From Nectonema munidae (taxonomy: Eukaryota > Nematomorpha > Nectonematoida > Nectonematidae), in contig JAUIRK010000970.1 in the NCBI GenBank assembly GCA_030549495.1, positions 173,501-237,500 on the forward strand: 64,000 bases of DNA. The letters are read 5' to 3'. Under the pieces are notes generated by a model that saw only the letters and a program-made list of their open reading frames with translations, did no database searches and was not told the DNA's origin. This document shows, in pieces, positions 1 to 12,500 of the stretch. Within the stretch, counting starts at the first letter, position 1. The number at the start of each line of letters is the position of its first letter. Both the position numbers and the translations under genes were made by a program.

Positions 1-180
1 AAGTTGTCTGTTTTGTCTGCTACTCGGGTTCGCTAATAATCCAAAAATGGACAACAGACGATGTCTGGTAAAATCAATAAAAATTCAATAAAATCGCCTG
101 CTTTGACTGGTACGGGATATTAAATAAAAAAAAGCATTACTTTTTGAAGACTTAATTTCTTTATTTTCCAAGCTGGCTAC

Positions 181-504
181 CTTCGGGAGAAACTTGGTGT
201 CATTCGAGATCTCATTCGCATACTTCTCAATCATGAATTCACGCAAAACGATTTCATCAGCGCAAGTATACTCAGATTCCCAGTTCTTAAGCTTTGCTTG
301 CACGTATCTCAGATAGCTCTCGCAGCGATTCAAGTCAATTGAAAATCGAATTCTATCCAATTTCTTTCTCATTTCATCTTGTGAGCTTTTAAACTTCTCT
401 ATTACCCTTCGATAACTTTTATTCAGTTCTTGATTAATTTTGGAGCAAATGTTTTTTGACTTGCCAACCTCTTTCGAAAACATGTCAAGTAGCAGCGTTA
501 AAAC
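181..504 (-). CDS. SYNE: Nesprin-like gene, exon j (spectrin-repeat-like helices)
   Basis: A 324-base, 108-codon exon, phase 0 to 0 (ATTTTAG acceptor at 505-506, GTAGCC donor at 179-180). It encodes [13 protein letters not shown], then long amphipathic helices with [20 protein letters not shown]. The W in helix context and heptads match a spectrin repeat. The frame stays open to about 124, so a different donor is possible. The gene continues to the left of the window. Confidence 0.75.
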
Positions 505-3500
505 CTAAAATAATTTAACCATATTTTTAGGTTTCAATATTGTAGTAAAGAAGAAATTTATAAGATATGAAGGTGATAAAAAAAACTTTTTATTTTAGCA
601 TTTATGAATGTTCTCATTTATAACCTTTTCGCTTTAAATTACAAAACTCTAAAAAAAAAAGTAAAACAAGTGTTTCTGATGAGTAAAAGCAAATAAATGA
701 AAAGAGCGTAAGTAAGATTTTGTTCAAATAAAAATAGACATAATCTGAAGAAGATGAGAGTGGTTGAATATTTTCATTTATAAAACTCTAACCTCTATTT
801 TTAAAAATGAGCGCTTTCAAATGAAATATCTCAGAGATTCAATAAAATGTATGAGAACCAATTTGACATTTTGTAGTAAATACGGTAGTTTTCTTTATTC
901 ATCTTCTTCGTGCGCTTATTTTTTTCCTTGACTATACGTTTTTTCTTTGTGATTTTATGCATTAAAAAGTTTATAAAGGTTAATAAATTATTGTCTTTCA
1001 CTTTTATTTCAAATTAACCGGCGCCTTTTCCTAGAGCAGACTAAGGTGAGTATAATTGATAAATAATACACATACACTGATATTTTTTATTTAAGACTTT
1101 ATTATGAAAACAGCTCAACTTCAGGGATGATCATCCAACTTCACTGTAGTAGTCTTCTTTAGCTGCCATAGTCCCTCACGTCGTACACGGTGTGGCCATG
1201 TGTGATCCAGGCCAGGATTTTCGTGTTGTATGTCAATTTAAAGGTCAACCTGGATTTTACGTCCGCCGTTCGGTCCCGTGCCGTACGTAAAACGTAGGTT
1301 CTAGTGTACTTTGTTGAACAACAAATTTTAAGTCTTTATATAAATACTTCAAAAGTTGGCCCTCAAATTAAAATTTTTTCCTTTTATTATACGATATAAC
1401 TGCATAAAAATATACAATTCTGTGTTGAATACGTTTTGATCATTTTTCTTCATAACTAAAATATTCGAAGTTGTTATTTAATCTAGAAAAAGTGGCTTTA
1501 ATTATACAGCTATTCTTTCAAAAATAATTGCCAGATCAAAATTAAGTAAGTACACACGTAAAAGAATAAATATAGATCAAAAGTTACTTCATTCTTAATT
1601 AATTAAAACAAATGATGAGAAAATGCCATTTTATTGGAATTACTTTGAGCGAATCAATAATCGTGCATCAAACAATTTTTAGTCAATAAAAGTTTTGCTT
1701 TACTGTTAGTAAACTTATAAAAAAATATGAAAATTTAGTCTGTAATATCTTTTCGGGGGACATAAAAAATAGCAAGATGCGGCTAGCGAACTCTAGTTCA
1801 TTCACCTCTGGCTTACAATACATAAAAGTTTCAGTTATCTCATTGTTTATATCTTTTACTTGCAATTATTTATTCTACCTTTTATTAAAAAAGAATTAGT
1901 TTCTCTATCAACTCAAGCTTATGTGCTATATAAACTTGAATTGCATAGGTTTGTTGCTTAATAATATTTTTGCTTTTAACCCTTTCAGACATTGGTTTTC
2001 TATCTTTCGCTTTCTTTCTTAAATTTTCATACAACTTACGCAGGTGTTCCAATGTGCCTGAAAGAGTTAAACAAAAAAGTGTTTTGCTTCTTTTGTGATT
2101 TACATTTTAATTACTGTATAAAAGTTTTAATTGGCAAAAAAATGATACTCAAATGGTTTAAAAGTTGTTTTTCTATATAAAACCCCGGGCCTTTGTAATA
2201 ATAACAATTGATTTAGAATTAATCGCCAAACAAATAGTTTTCGTGCAAAATATGAACTTAAATTTAAAGAATTACCTTGTAAATTTTTTCATGTAGTATG
2301 TAAAAATCGATTGTTAAATTGTCTTTCGAGTTTTGTAAATCTTCATATAAAAATGTTACCAACTTTTCTAGGATTTCATACTGACATTCTAAAAAAATTT
2401 ATTTCAAATAATTGATATGTATTTCGCAGATTGTTATTTATTGCTTTTACGTGGGCTTGCAAAATTTAAAAATAATTTTTGAAAATATTTATTAAAATTG
2501 AGTAGTATATTTTTTGATATTATTGTTATATTGTGATATTATTTTGGTAGAATTTTCAAAATTAATTTTGACAAGATTAAATTCCCAGCTTACTTTGTGC
2601 ACGGTTGTGGTGTTTGCATTTATAAATGCTTTTCAAACTTTTTTGAAATATTGTGTATAGGAAAGAAAAATTGAAGCTAATGGCAATTTTATTCATTTAG
2701 TTGGGGGTATAAGTTGTCTTGCAATCTCATCAGTGAGACCTTCATTTCAAGTTAAGTGATTGAAAATCCATTTTAATGTTGGTTTTACCTTGAGCAACAA
2801 AATATAATTTATACAGAGCAAATAATTCGTCTGCATTTTTGGATAGAATACTTTGCATTCCATCCAACTACTCTATGCAAAATTTATACCAGGATAAAAT
2901 TAAGCGTGACAAAACAAAACGCTAAATTTTCAGACGAATAATAATTTATTATATACAAAGATTTTCTTTTTCTTCGCAAACATCCTCATCAAAATATACA
3001 AATATATAATGATTTTCCATCTTTCCATATGAAAAAAGAACAGAATTACTAAAGTACACAAAAATTAGCCTAATAAGTTTAGAAAAATTGACATTTAGAT
3101 AAAGAAATTGATTTTAAACATAATTTCAATAATAAGCATGTCGTTTATATTCACGAATTTCGGAATTATAATAAAAAATCGCGTAAAGAGATTATGTTCT
3201 TTATTAAAATTTCTGTTTTTGGCAGATATTCTTTCAATTTTAAAAAATTTCTGAAAATTGCTAGTTAATTTTGCAAATATTATAAAAATGATATAATACC
3301 AAAAATTTATTTATAAAAAATGCTGGAAAAATTTTTATTACCTAGATTAAAAATGATATTATTGACGCATAACGTTTTTAAAAAGTAGTCATAGCACGGT
3401 CAGACTAAACACCCCAAAACATCCCAAAACACGGCAAATAATTTTAAAGCATTTTAAAAAAAGATGGTTAGACAAAAAACCCCAAAAAAAATTCGAAAGT

Positions 3501-6500
3501 TTTAAAGTTTTTAGGATCTTTTTTGTAGTGCTTTAGAAATATTTGTCGTTTTTTGCAATTTTTTGAGGTTTGTGGTATTTTGTAATGTTTTGGGATGCTT
3601 GGGGTGTTTTGAGGAATTTTTAAGATCTTTTTTGCAGTGCCTTAGAATTATTTGGCGTTTTTTGGGATATTTTGAGGTGCTTTCGATTATTTCTGGGTGT
3701 TTTGGGATTTTTAGCCTAACCCTTTTTTTGTAGTGCTTTAGAACTATTTGGCGTATTTTGCGATGTTTTGAGGTGTTTTGGGATGTTTTGGCGTATTTTG
3801 AAGTGTTTTGGGGTGCTTCCTGTTATTTCTGGGTGTTTTGGGGTTTTTATCTAACCCTCTTTTTTGTAGTGCTTTGAAATTATTTGGCGTATTTTGGGGT
3901 GTTTAGTCTGACCCCTCATAGCATAATTATTTTTAAACATGATTTAGAAGCATTTAGATGCATGCAAAAATGGACTTTATTTTGTTTTGAGCTCCTTTGA
4001 GGACCAGATTTTTAAAGCCTAATTTTTGGCTTTCTTTTCAAAGCAATTTTATATATTTAAACCGGAAAGATTTAAAATTTTTGTTTCAGAACATACAGCA
4101 CATTATAACATTTATTCAATCATAACATTTATTAGACAATAAAAGGCATTTTTCAAGTAAACCGTTTTGTAAATAATACTTTTTCACTTCCATTTGAAAT
4201 CATGAATGGTGTACCTCAAGGCTCTCAGTAATCAGTCCCTTACTTTTTTATATACCATTTTTACTTCTATTTTGTCCTTTGAAATTCCATTTTGTCCTTT
4301 TGCAATCCTATTTTGTCTTTTTGCAATTCTATTTTGTTTTTTTACAATTTAATTTTGTCTTATTGCAATTTTATTTTCTTATTTTGCAATTCTATAATTG
4401 GTTTTTTGCAGTTCAAATTTGTCTTTTTGCAATTTCCCTCAAGTTTTTTGAAATTTTAGTTTTTCATTTGTTATATTTATATTTCTTCGACATGTACGGT
4501 TTTTAATTGTTTAATATTTTGACTATTTACAGGATAAATTTTTTAAATTTTTTTTGAAGAAAATCAAAAACTAAATCATTTCAATTTTTAAATATTTTCC
4601 AAATAAATCTAATTTTCATTCATTAACTTTTTCAAACACTAAATTTTTAAAGTGATATCATATATAAATATAACAAATGGAAAACTAAAATTAAAAAAAA
4701 GTTAAAGGAATCAAAATTGCAAAAAGGCAAATATAATTGCAAAAAGACAAAATAAAGTTACAAAAAAAACAAGATAGAATTGCAAAAGAACGAAATAGAA
4801 TTGTGACTAAATTGAACTAAAAATGTTATATATATATTACCCAACTCACTAGGAAAATGTGATATCATGCCGTTTGCTGATGACATTACTTTATTGATAA
4901 AAGATGAAGTTCTTGATAATGATATGATCATATCTATTTTTGAGTGGATAAATAGTTTGTTCTATTCAAATTTATTGACCACCAACCATAATAAATCTCA
5001 TTGCATAGACTTTTTAAATCTGAAAAAGAGAAATGATTTTCCTAAATTGCTCGATCAAATTGAAGTATCTTTGCTGAAAAAAAGCAATCTTTTGGGACTC
5101 ATAATCAACGAAAACCTCAAATGGAATGATCACATCCTTTAGCAGTCAACTTGCCTGTGTTGTTGGAGTTGTAAAACATTGCAGAAAAGCTTCTTCTTTT
5201 CAATGCTTGAGACTTCTTTAAAAAAAATTTTTCTGCCTCACTTATACTACATCTTTTAAAATTGGGGAATCTCTTCCACAATCAACCTTCTCTCTCTTCA
5301 GAAAAAAATCCCAAATTTATATTTCTTAAAAACTACGTTGTAGATACATCGCCCCTATTTCTTCAAGTTTGCTCCCTCAAGATTTCTGATATATACAAAC
5401 TAAAACTAGTGATTTTTACCTGGAAATACAATCTTCACTGTCTACCAGAGATTTTTAAACAGCTAGTCATCTACAACTTTGAAAAAAGGTTCTCATCCCT
5501 ACATTTAAGCTATGAAACTCCAAACAACTCCAATTGAAAATTCTCTACTTCAAAAGTACTGTACAAAATTCAATCATTTCTAGCTACAACCCAATTTGTT
5601 TACAATCCAAATTGTTAAGATTTCTCTATTTTTTTATTATTATTGATGATAAGTGTTCTATTCATTTTTATTTTGTACTGCTCGTAACTTTGTATATTCT
5701 TTCTCTGTCATGCAAGCAATCACTTCTGACTTTTTGAGAAGCTATTACTTTAGTTATCTCTCCCTATTTAACATGTACTAATTCATACCAAATACTCTTT
5801 GTTCAATAAATTTCTTTTTCTTCTTCTTCTTCTTCTTGAATAAACATACAAATAGTCAAACTTTATTTATGGGATTTATCTTTTATTGTTAGCTTAATTA
5901 GGATTAGGATTAAAAAAGTAAAATGACAAAAAATATAATGGGATTACCTAACATATTTAACCAATTAATCTTCATGATCTTCTTCAAACTATCTTTCTGT
6001 TTAGGCTGGTTGGGTTAGAATTGTTTAGTTTAATAGAATTAGTTTTAGTTTTTTTATATACTTTTAATATTCAATTTTATAAAAATTAAAATTTCTTATA
6101 TATTTCTTTTAATTGATACTCAAAATATTTTATCTTTTTATTTCATTTTGATATATTCTTTTTAATTTTTTAACAAAATGGAGCTTACTTTTTAATTATG
6201 AAAAATGTTACCATATGGAAATGGGTAAAACATAAAACATTGACTTCTTTTTTGGTGAGCATAAAGTTTGTAAAGTGCAAAAACAAAGAGATTTGGGAAT
6301 TATTATTGATAACCAAATGAAATTTCATGGAAACACATCTCATGTAATTTGTAGAGCATTTACCACAATTAACTTGATTAAAGACGGTTGTTCCAAGCTT
6401 GATAAGAAAAATGCTTCTCTTCTCCTCGATACGACCAATATTCGAATAGGGCAATAATTACTGGCCCTGACAACAAGCTTGGATTGAGGAAACTTGAGAG

Positions 6501-9500
6501 AGTTCAAAGAAAGTTCACTAAAAAAGTAGTTGGTGTCCAAGATATGTCATACACAGACAGAATAAAAGAACTCAATCTTCCGTCTCTTCTTTATAGAATT
6601 AAAAGACAAAAAATGATAACTATTTATAATATACTGAAGAATAATATTGACATTCAAAGATAAGTTTTACCTCCAATGGCATCACGTATTTATCGATGTA
6701 ATTCCTTAAAACTTCAACTATACTCTCAATATGGCATTTTTATAAAAACTTATTTCACTGAATCTTTAATTAAAGATTGGAACAATCTACCTCAAAATAT
6801 TGTGGATGTACCAACATAAAATATATTTAAAAATAGATTAGACTTCCATTGGAGTCATCTCAAGTTTTTACACTTGTGATATTTCGTCTTATGAAAACTC
6901 AAATATCTCATTATTTGAAGTTATTATTTTTAGATGCATTTTCATAGGTTTGAACAACCTTCTTTTTGCTTAATAAAATATATTATATTATATATTCTTT
7001 TGGATTGACTTATTTTTGCATCTTTCAAGGCATCGTAAAATATGTAATATGGCTTGCATAAATTATTAAAATGTTAATTTTGAAATATATAACATTTTTT
7101 GGAAGCTTTTTTTGTGAAAAAAACATTTTTTACCTGTAATCACATTAGTTTCAGAAGATTGCGAATTTATCATTTCAAACCACTTCATATCCATAAATTG
7201 AGTAGTGTGTAGAAGTCTATCAATAAATAGAGATTGAAATTCTGTGAGGTTTTCGGAATTTTCTTTAAAGTGTTCTAAATTTTCTTGAAGTTTGAAGCTG
7301 AACGTTTGATAAATCTAAAATGAAAATCTAAACAATTCAAATTTCTTTCAAAAATGTCACTAAAAATTTGGATATAATCAAAATTTGGTTATCAAGAAGC
7401 TATTACTTCTAAAAAAATTCAGAGAGTTTTAATTTTTTTTGCGCTGTTATAGATTCCAAAACATAATAAGTAAATGAATAAAAAAACGTATTAACCTTAT
7501 TAAACTTGGATAAAGCTTTCTCAAGACTTCAAAAATTTATGAACTTAATAACGATTCACTTCTATATGAAGTTAAACAGTATTTACTTTATCCGCGAAAT
7601 AGAAATTTTTAGAAATTAATTTTTAAACTAATCAGATCATACTGAGAGTGATCGAAAAATATTGCTTAAATTTTTTCATTTCTTGAATAAAGTTCATAAT
7701 GTTTATGAATTTGTTTGTCTTTACATCTTATATCCATGAATAAATCTCAAACACGCTATCTACACATTTTTGTATTTCATTGGAAATTGTGTAACCTAAG
7801 ATTATTTTAGATGATTTAGAGTCATTATTATAAAGCAGTGATCAAAGAACGTTTTTTACCTGGTGGTTATAAATTATTATCGTTTTTTTAGTATCTCACA
7901 ATCCTGAATCGAACCCAGACCATCTAGATCGTGACTCAACCCTCCCACTATTAAGCCATCAGCCGTCATAATTAATGATAACTTATTTCACTGACAAAAT
8001 TTCTTTTTTTATTAAAATTGATCCAAAAATTCGACTGTGTTCATTTGTTTTGCTAATAAAAACTTTCATCAGTTTTTGGATTGTATTTTGTGAAAGTACT
8101 TTTTATGTACTGTATCCATAAGAGCTAGTGGGAGCTCTTCTGATTTACAGTTCAAACACGTTTATTTATACAAGGGGCATCCTCATCTCGTGGTCTGCTT
8201 TCAATCTCTTCCTTGACTTCGTCTTTATTGCTAAAACACTTGAAAACCCTGATTCACAACAGAATGTTTTTACAAAAGGAACAGATAATTGGAAGGCACC
8301 CTGCGTAATTAGAGGAAAAGAATCTGTTATCTTAATTAACTCTATACTCTTCAAATTCTTCTAGATGAGAAATGAAGATCAATGAACTCTTCTTTTGCAG
8401 GGTCAGTGGCAAAAAGGTCTTATTATCCACCTCTCTGTTGAAAATGTATTCTCTGAAAAGTAGGCATTGATGTTGACTTCTTACCTCCGACTAAATAATT
8501 TTTTACGCCCATTTGAGAATCCGTGGTTTACGGCGTTGTGCACATTGTATTGCGAGTGCATCTTTTAAAGCATTTGTGTGTGCTGCAGCTTCTCTCACTG
8601 GAAGCCACGGATTCAGGTGAGGATAAGATAAGATGAAAAAGCATAAAAATAGGTGGCATGCATAATTTGATAGCTTGCCTCAGTGATCCCCATTTTCCAA
8701 CGATGCTGTTTAATGATAAATGCAGTTAATCGCTGCTATTCTAAAGTCCAGAAAAATTTGATTTCTGAAGAATGGAAGTGTAGGTCAAAAAGGAAGAGGG
8801 AGATTTACTTCCTTTAGATAAAATGTATGATAATACCATAAATAAAACTAGAATATAAGGGATGCCAAAATCCATTCTGTCCCGCAAAATTAGTTGGGTG
8901 CTTTCACCCGATACACCCCTGTTTCACGGTCTATGCTATAAAGCATACCTTTTTTTAAATTGTATACTAAATTTTGAGAAAGTTGTACGCTAGTGTTTAC
9001 GATGATAGAATTTCGTGTTTTTTTGGGTATAATAATAATTACTTACCCAGTTGTGTTACAAATATGTGGTTAATGAGGATTTAAATAAAAAAGAAATGTT
9101 TTTTAATGATTGGAACGAAACCACACGTGAACACAAAGAATCCATTTCAAACTAAAAAATCGCCTTCTCAATTTTTGATCAGTTTTGAAAGAAATTTTTT
9201 AAATATTTGTAACATCATGTAAAACACAACTTTATATCGAAACACTTCTATCGAACTTAGGGTCGTGCTGGCCAAAAACTGATGTACTTATTTTAATTTT
9301 TTTAAAAAAGGTAATATTATACAAAATTTTATTTGAATAATATTTTGGAATTATTTTAGTTTTGCTTGAGTCTCTAAAATGTCATGAGATAAAGAGATAC
9401 TCTGATTGAAATTGATTGTTTTTTATTCAATGTTTTTCACAACTTTAAGTAAAGGTTTGGTAAAATTTTGGGTAATTGAAAAAGAGTATCAAAGAGGAAA

Positions 9501-12500
9501 AATAATTCAATAGTGTTCCAGTTATCATACTTTTCACAAACACTTGATAACTAAGTATCTTACCTGCTCAGCTCAAATGTTTTTGCCTACTGCTAATTAA
9601 AATTAATCTCTCAAATTTTAACATAGTTAAAGTTTATTATTTCACAATTTTGAAATTAAAACAACACTTACATTTCTCAAAAAGTCCTTTTTTTTCAAAA
9701 GTGTAACACAAGAATTTTATCTGTTACATTTCTAGAAAACTAATTCCCAAAGTTCTAGCTTTTTCTCATTTTTGATGATAAAAACTTGGTATATTGCACA
9801 AATTTTAAATATTTTCCAATATCAAGAAATAATTTTTTTATCTTTCATGAATTCATTTTTGTTTGTATTCAGCATTTTCCGCATACATGGATAGTTTTAT
9901 GTGTGAAGCTAAAAATAGTTGATCTTTTGCGAGATCTTAATAATAATTTTTATAAAACTTATTTAGATCCTGTAAAAAGAGCAAAACGTTAAACTCGCTC
10001 TTCAGACTATGGAACTTTTTTCAATAAAAGATTGTTTTAAAGAAAAGTTATAGCAAAGAAGGGTAAAGTTTTACCTTTTTCTCAGTTTCAGCATTTTCGT
10101 ATTTGAAATCTTTGATCTTGCATAACACAAAGTGAATCGATTGCAGTGCGTACTTCAAGTAATACTCAAAATTTTGTTCTTTAGAACTTTTCAACCCTTT
10201 TTCAAAAGATTCCTGCCAATATTTCAAATAAAATTATAAATGAACTTTATTAGTTATCTTAACAAATATTTTTACATTTTTCTCAGTATAGTTAATATTA
10301 AAAAACTTGCCTATTCTTTTAGTATAGAAGACAAAAGTGGAGTATTATAAATGTAAACATTTATAAATTGAAAATTTATAGCTCTTATAATTTTAACAAG
10401 AAATTAAATAAATTGAGATCATGAAATAATTTGAGGCTCATATTTAAATGTTGACTGTATTTTATATTCACGTGATTTCTGTTTGAATAATTTTTTTTCT
10501 GTATAATACTACATATATAATTAAAAGGATGTATATATCTTCTTCTATAATAGTATACCAAATAGTGTCTAATATAATTTTTGTCAAAATGATTTTTTAC
10601 ATTCCTTAGTTTTTTTAGGAAAAATAAACAGGGTGTAAAAGATGAAATTTGAACAAAAATCAATAATCAAAAAAAGTAGAGCTGAATATAATCAAACATT
10701 TTCTAAAATTTTATCGTCATGAAAAATTTTCAAGAGTTTCTTTGTCAAAAATATTATGGCCAAGGATTAAAGAGATTGATGAATATTCTAAAAAACGTTT
10801 CGATAGTTAAAGAGTAAAGAGATCACGCTTTTCTGAACTTTATCACTGTCGAGTCCTTAAAAAATTTTAAAATCTCAAGGACCTCCATATATAAAAACTC
10901 ATTTTAAAATCGAACAGATGCAAAGTGGAAGTTAGATTCTTCAGAAATTATTTTTGTGAATGGAAAATATAATTGTATTTTTAATTATAAGATTAAATTT
11001 ACCAACAGTCAAACATATAACTTATTTATTGGCCAAAATTAAAGTGAACTTTGAGATTCGTATTTGGAAAAAAAGGTCCCTCAATTTTATTTCAAAATTG
11101 TTGACATTTTTTATGTGAGATTCTTAATTTCGAATTTGTTATATGCTTTAAAACTTGAAATATGCTGAACAATAGTTTGAATGAGGAGAAAATCTGGGTG
11201 ATATTGGGGGCAATTGCTTTAATAAATATATAAATATTTTAGAATATAGGCACAAAAAAGTAAAACTATTATTCAAATAAATTCTTTGAGAATAAATATT
11301 TGACAATGGTGGTCTTCTCTAGATCAAGTGAAGGCAGATTTGATTTAAAGAAAACCAGACTCGACGAAAATTTTTTGTTAAAGAATTTTTTTGAACTTAT
11401 TTACCTCTACTTTCTTCTCGAATTAGATAATACATTTACATATAATAATAAAACAAATAAATAAATACATTGGAGGGATTGCTTTGAAATTGATATTTAG
11501 GGTTTTTGAATACACATGTTTTGTATATTTAATAAAGTTACTTGGTTATTCACCGACAATAATTTATCGATTACATTTCACCAAAACCATACAGGCTGGG
11601 GAAGCCCAAATTTAGAATTAAATTAGAAGTAACTTTAGGTTATTTAAATTATTGACTATAATATGTATTTATTACAATAATATTACAAATTAAAATATAA
11701 TTATTATATATATTTCCAATGCTTTGAAATATAATCAATAATTTAATTATTGTTTACATAAATTATTGATTATATTTTAAAGCAGTAACCAATAATAATC
11801 TTAGTCTTTACTTTTAATAATCAAAAATATTGATACTTTTTTTAATTTTAATAAAAATTACAAAACAATCCCGAACTTTATATAATAATATAGAAGGTTT
11901 ACTCGGATTTGGGTGAATTGTGTATGTCGGTAAATTGCTGTCGATGAATTAGACCGCTGCCATTCTAAATATATTTTGGCAATAAGAGATTTTGTACATA
12001 AAGATTTTTTGACCCAAGATTATTTCTATTGAAATGTTGTTGTACAAAGGATTTTGTCCTCGGTGAGGGACAAAGAGTCATGGACTCTTGTTTCTAACAT
12101 TTATTCCTTAAAATTCTGTTTTTGGATAAGAAAGAACGAAAATGATTCTATACGTCACTGTGTATTAGAGTCCACAAATTGTGTTACAAATTTTAGAAAA
12201 AAATATTTATACTCCCTTCTATCATAAATTTTTTCAATACTCCAGTATTTCCGTCCTGACTGAAAATGCTATATTGATTTCACTATATATGAATCAATAG
12301 AATATACACCTGTGCTTATAATTCTTCTGTTTAACTCTTTGAGGATGATAATTTTGAAAACTAATCTTAGCAAACCTCAAGAAGTTTGGAACGGGAGACA
12401 ATCTCTCATAATAGTTTGCATATATAAAATATAAATTAAATTATAAAGAATTTCCTTTTATTAATTAGTGAATTCAAAATCATCATGAAAAGTGGAACAC

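Noticed and set aside
4279-4506. Open frame rich in F, L, Q and V that looks like a membrane protein
   Set aside because: It is a read-through of the TTTTGTCTTTTTGCAATTC tandem repeat in a MITE arm.
7890-7970. Possible tRNA gene because of perfect A and B boxes
   Set aside because: No acceptor stem or anticodon loop closes around the boxes; multiple similar copies argue for a SINE.
10385-10663. 92-codon minus-strand frame
   Set aside because: AT-biased composition, no motif, no splice fit with neighbouring nesprin exons.
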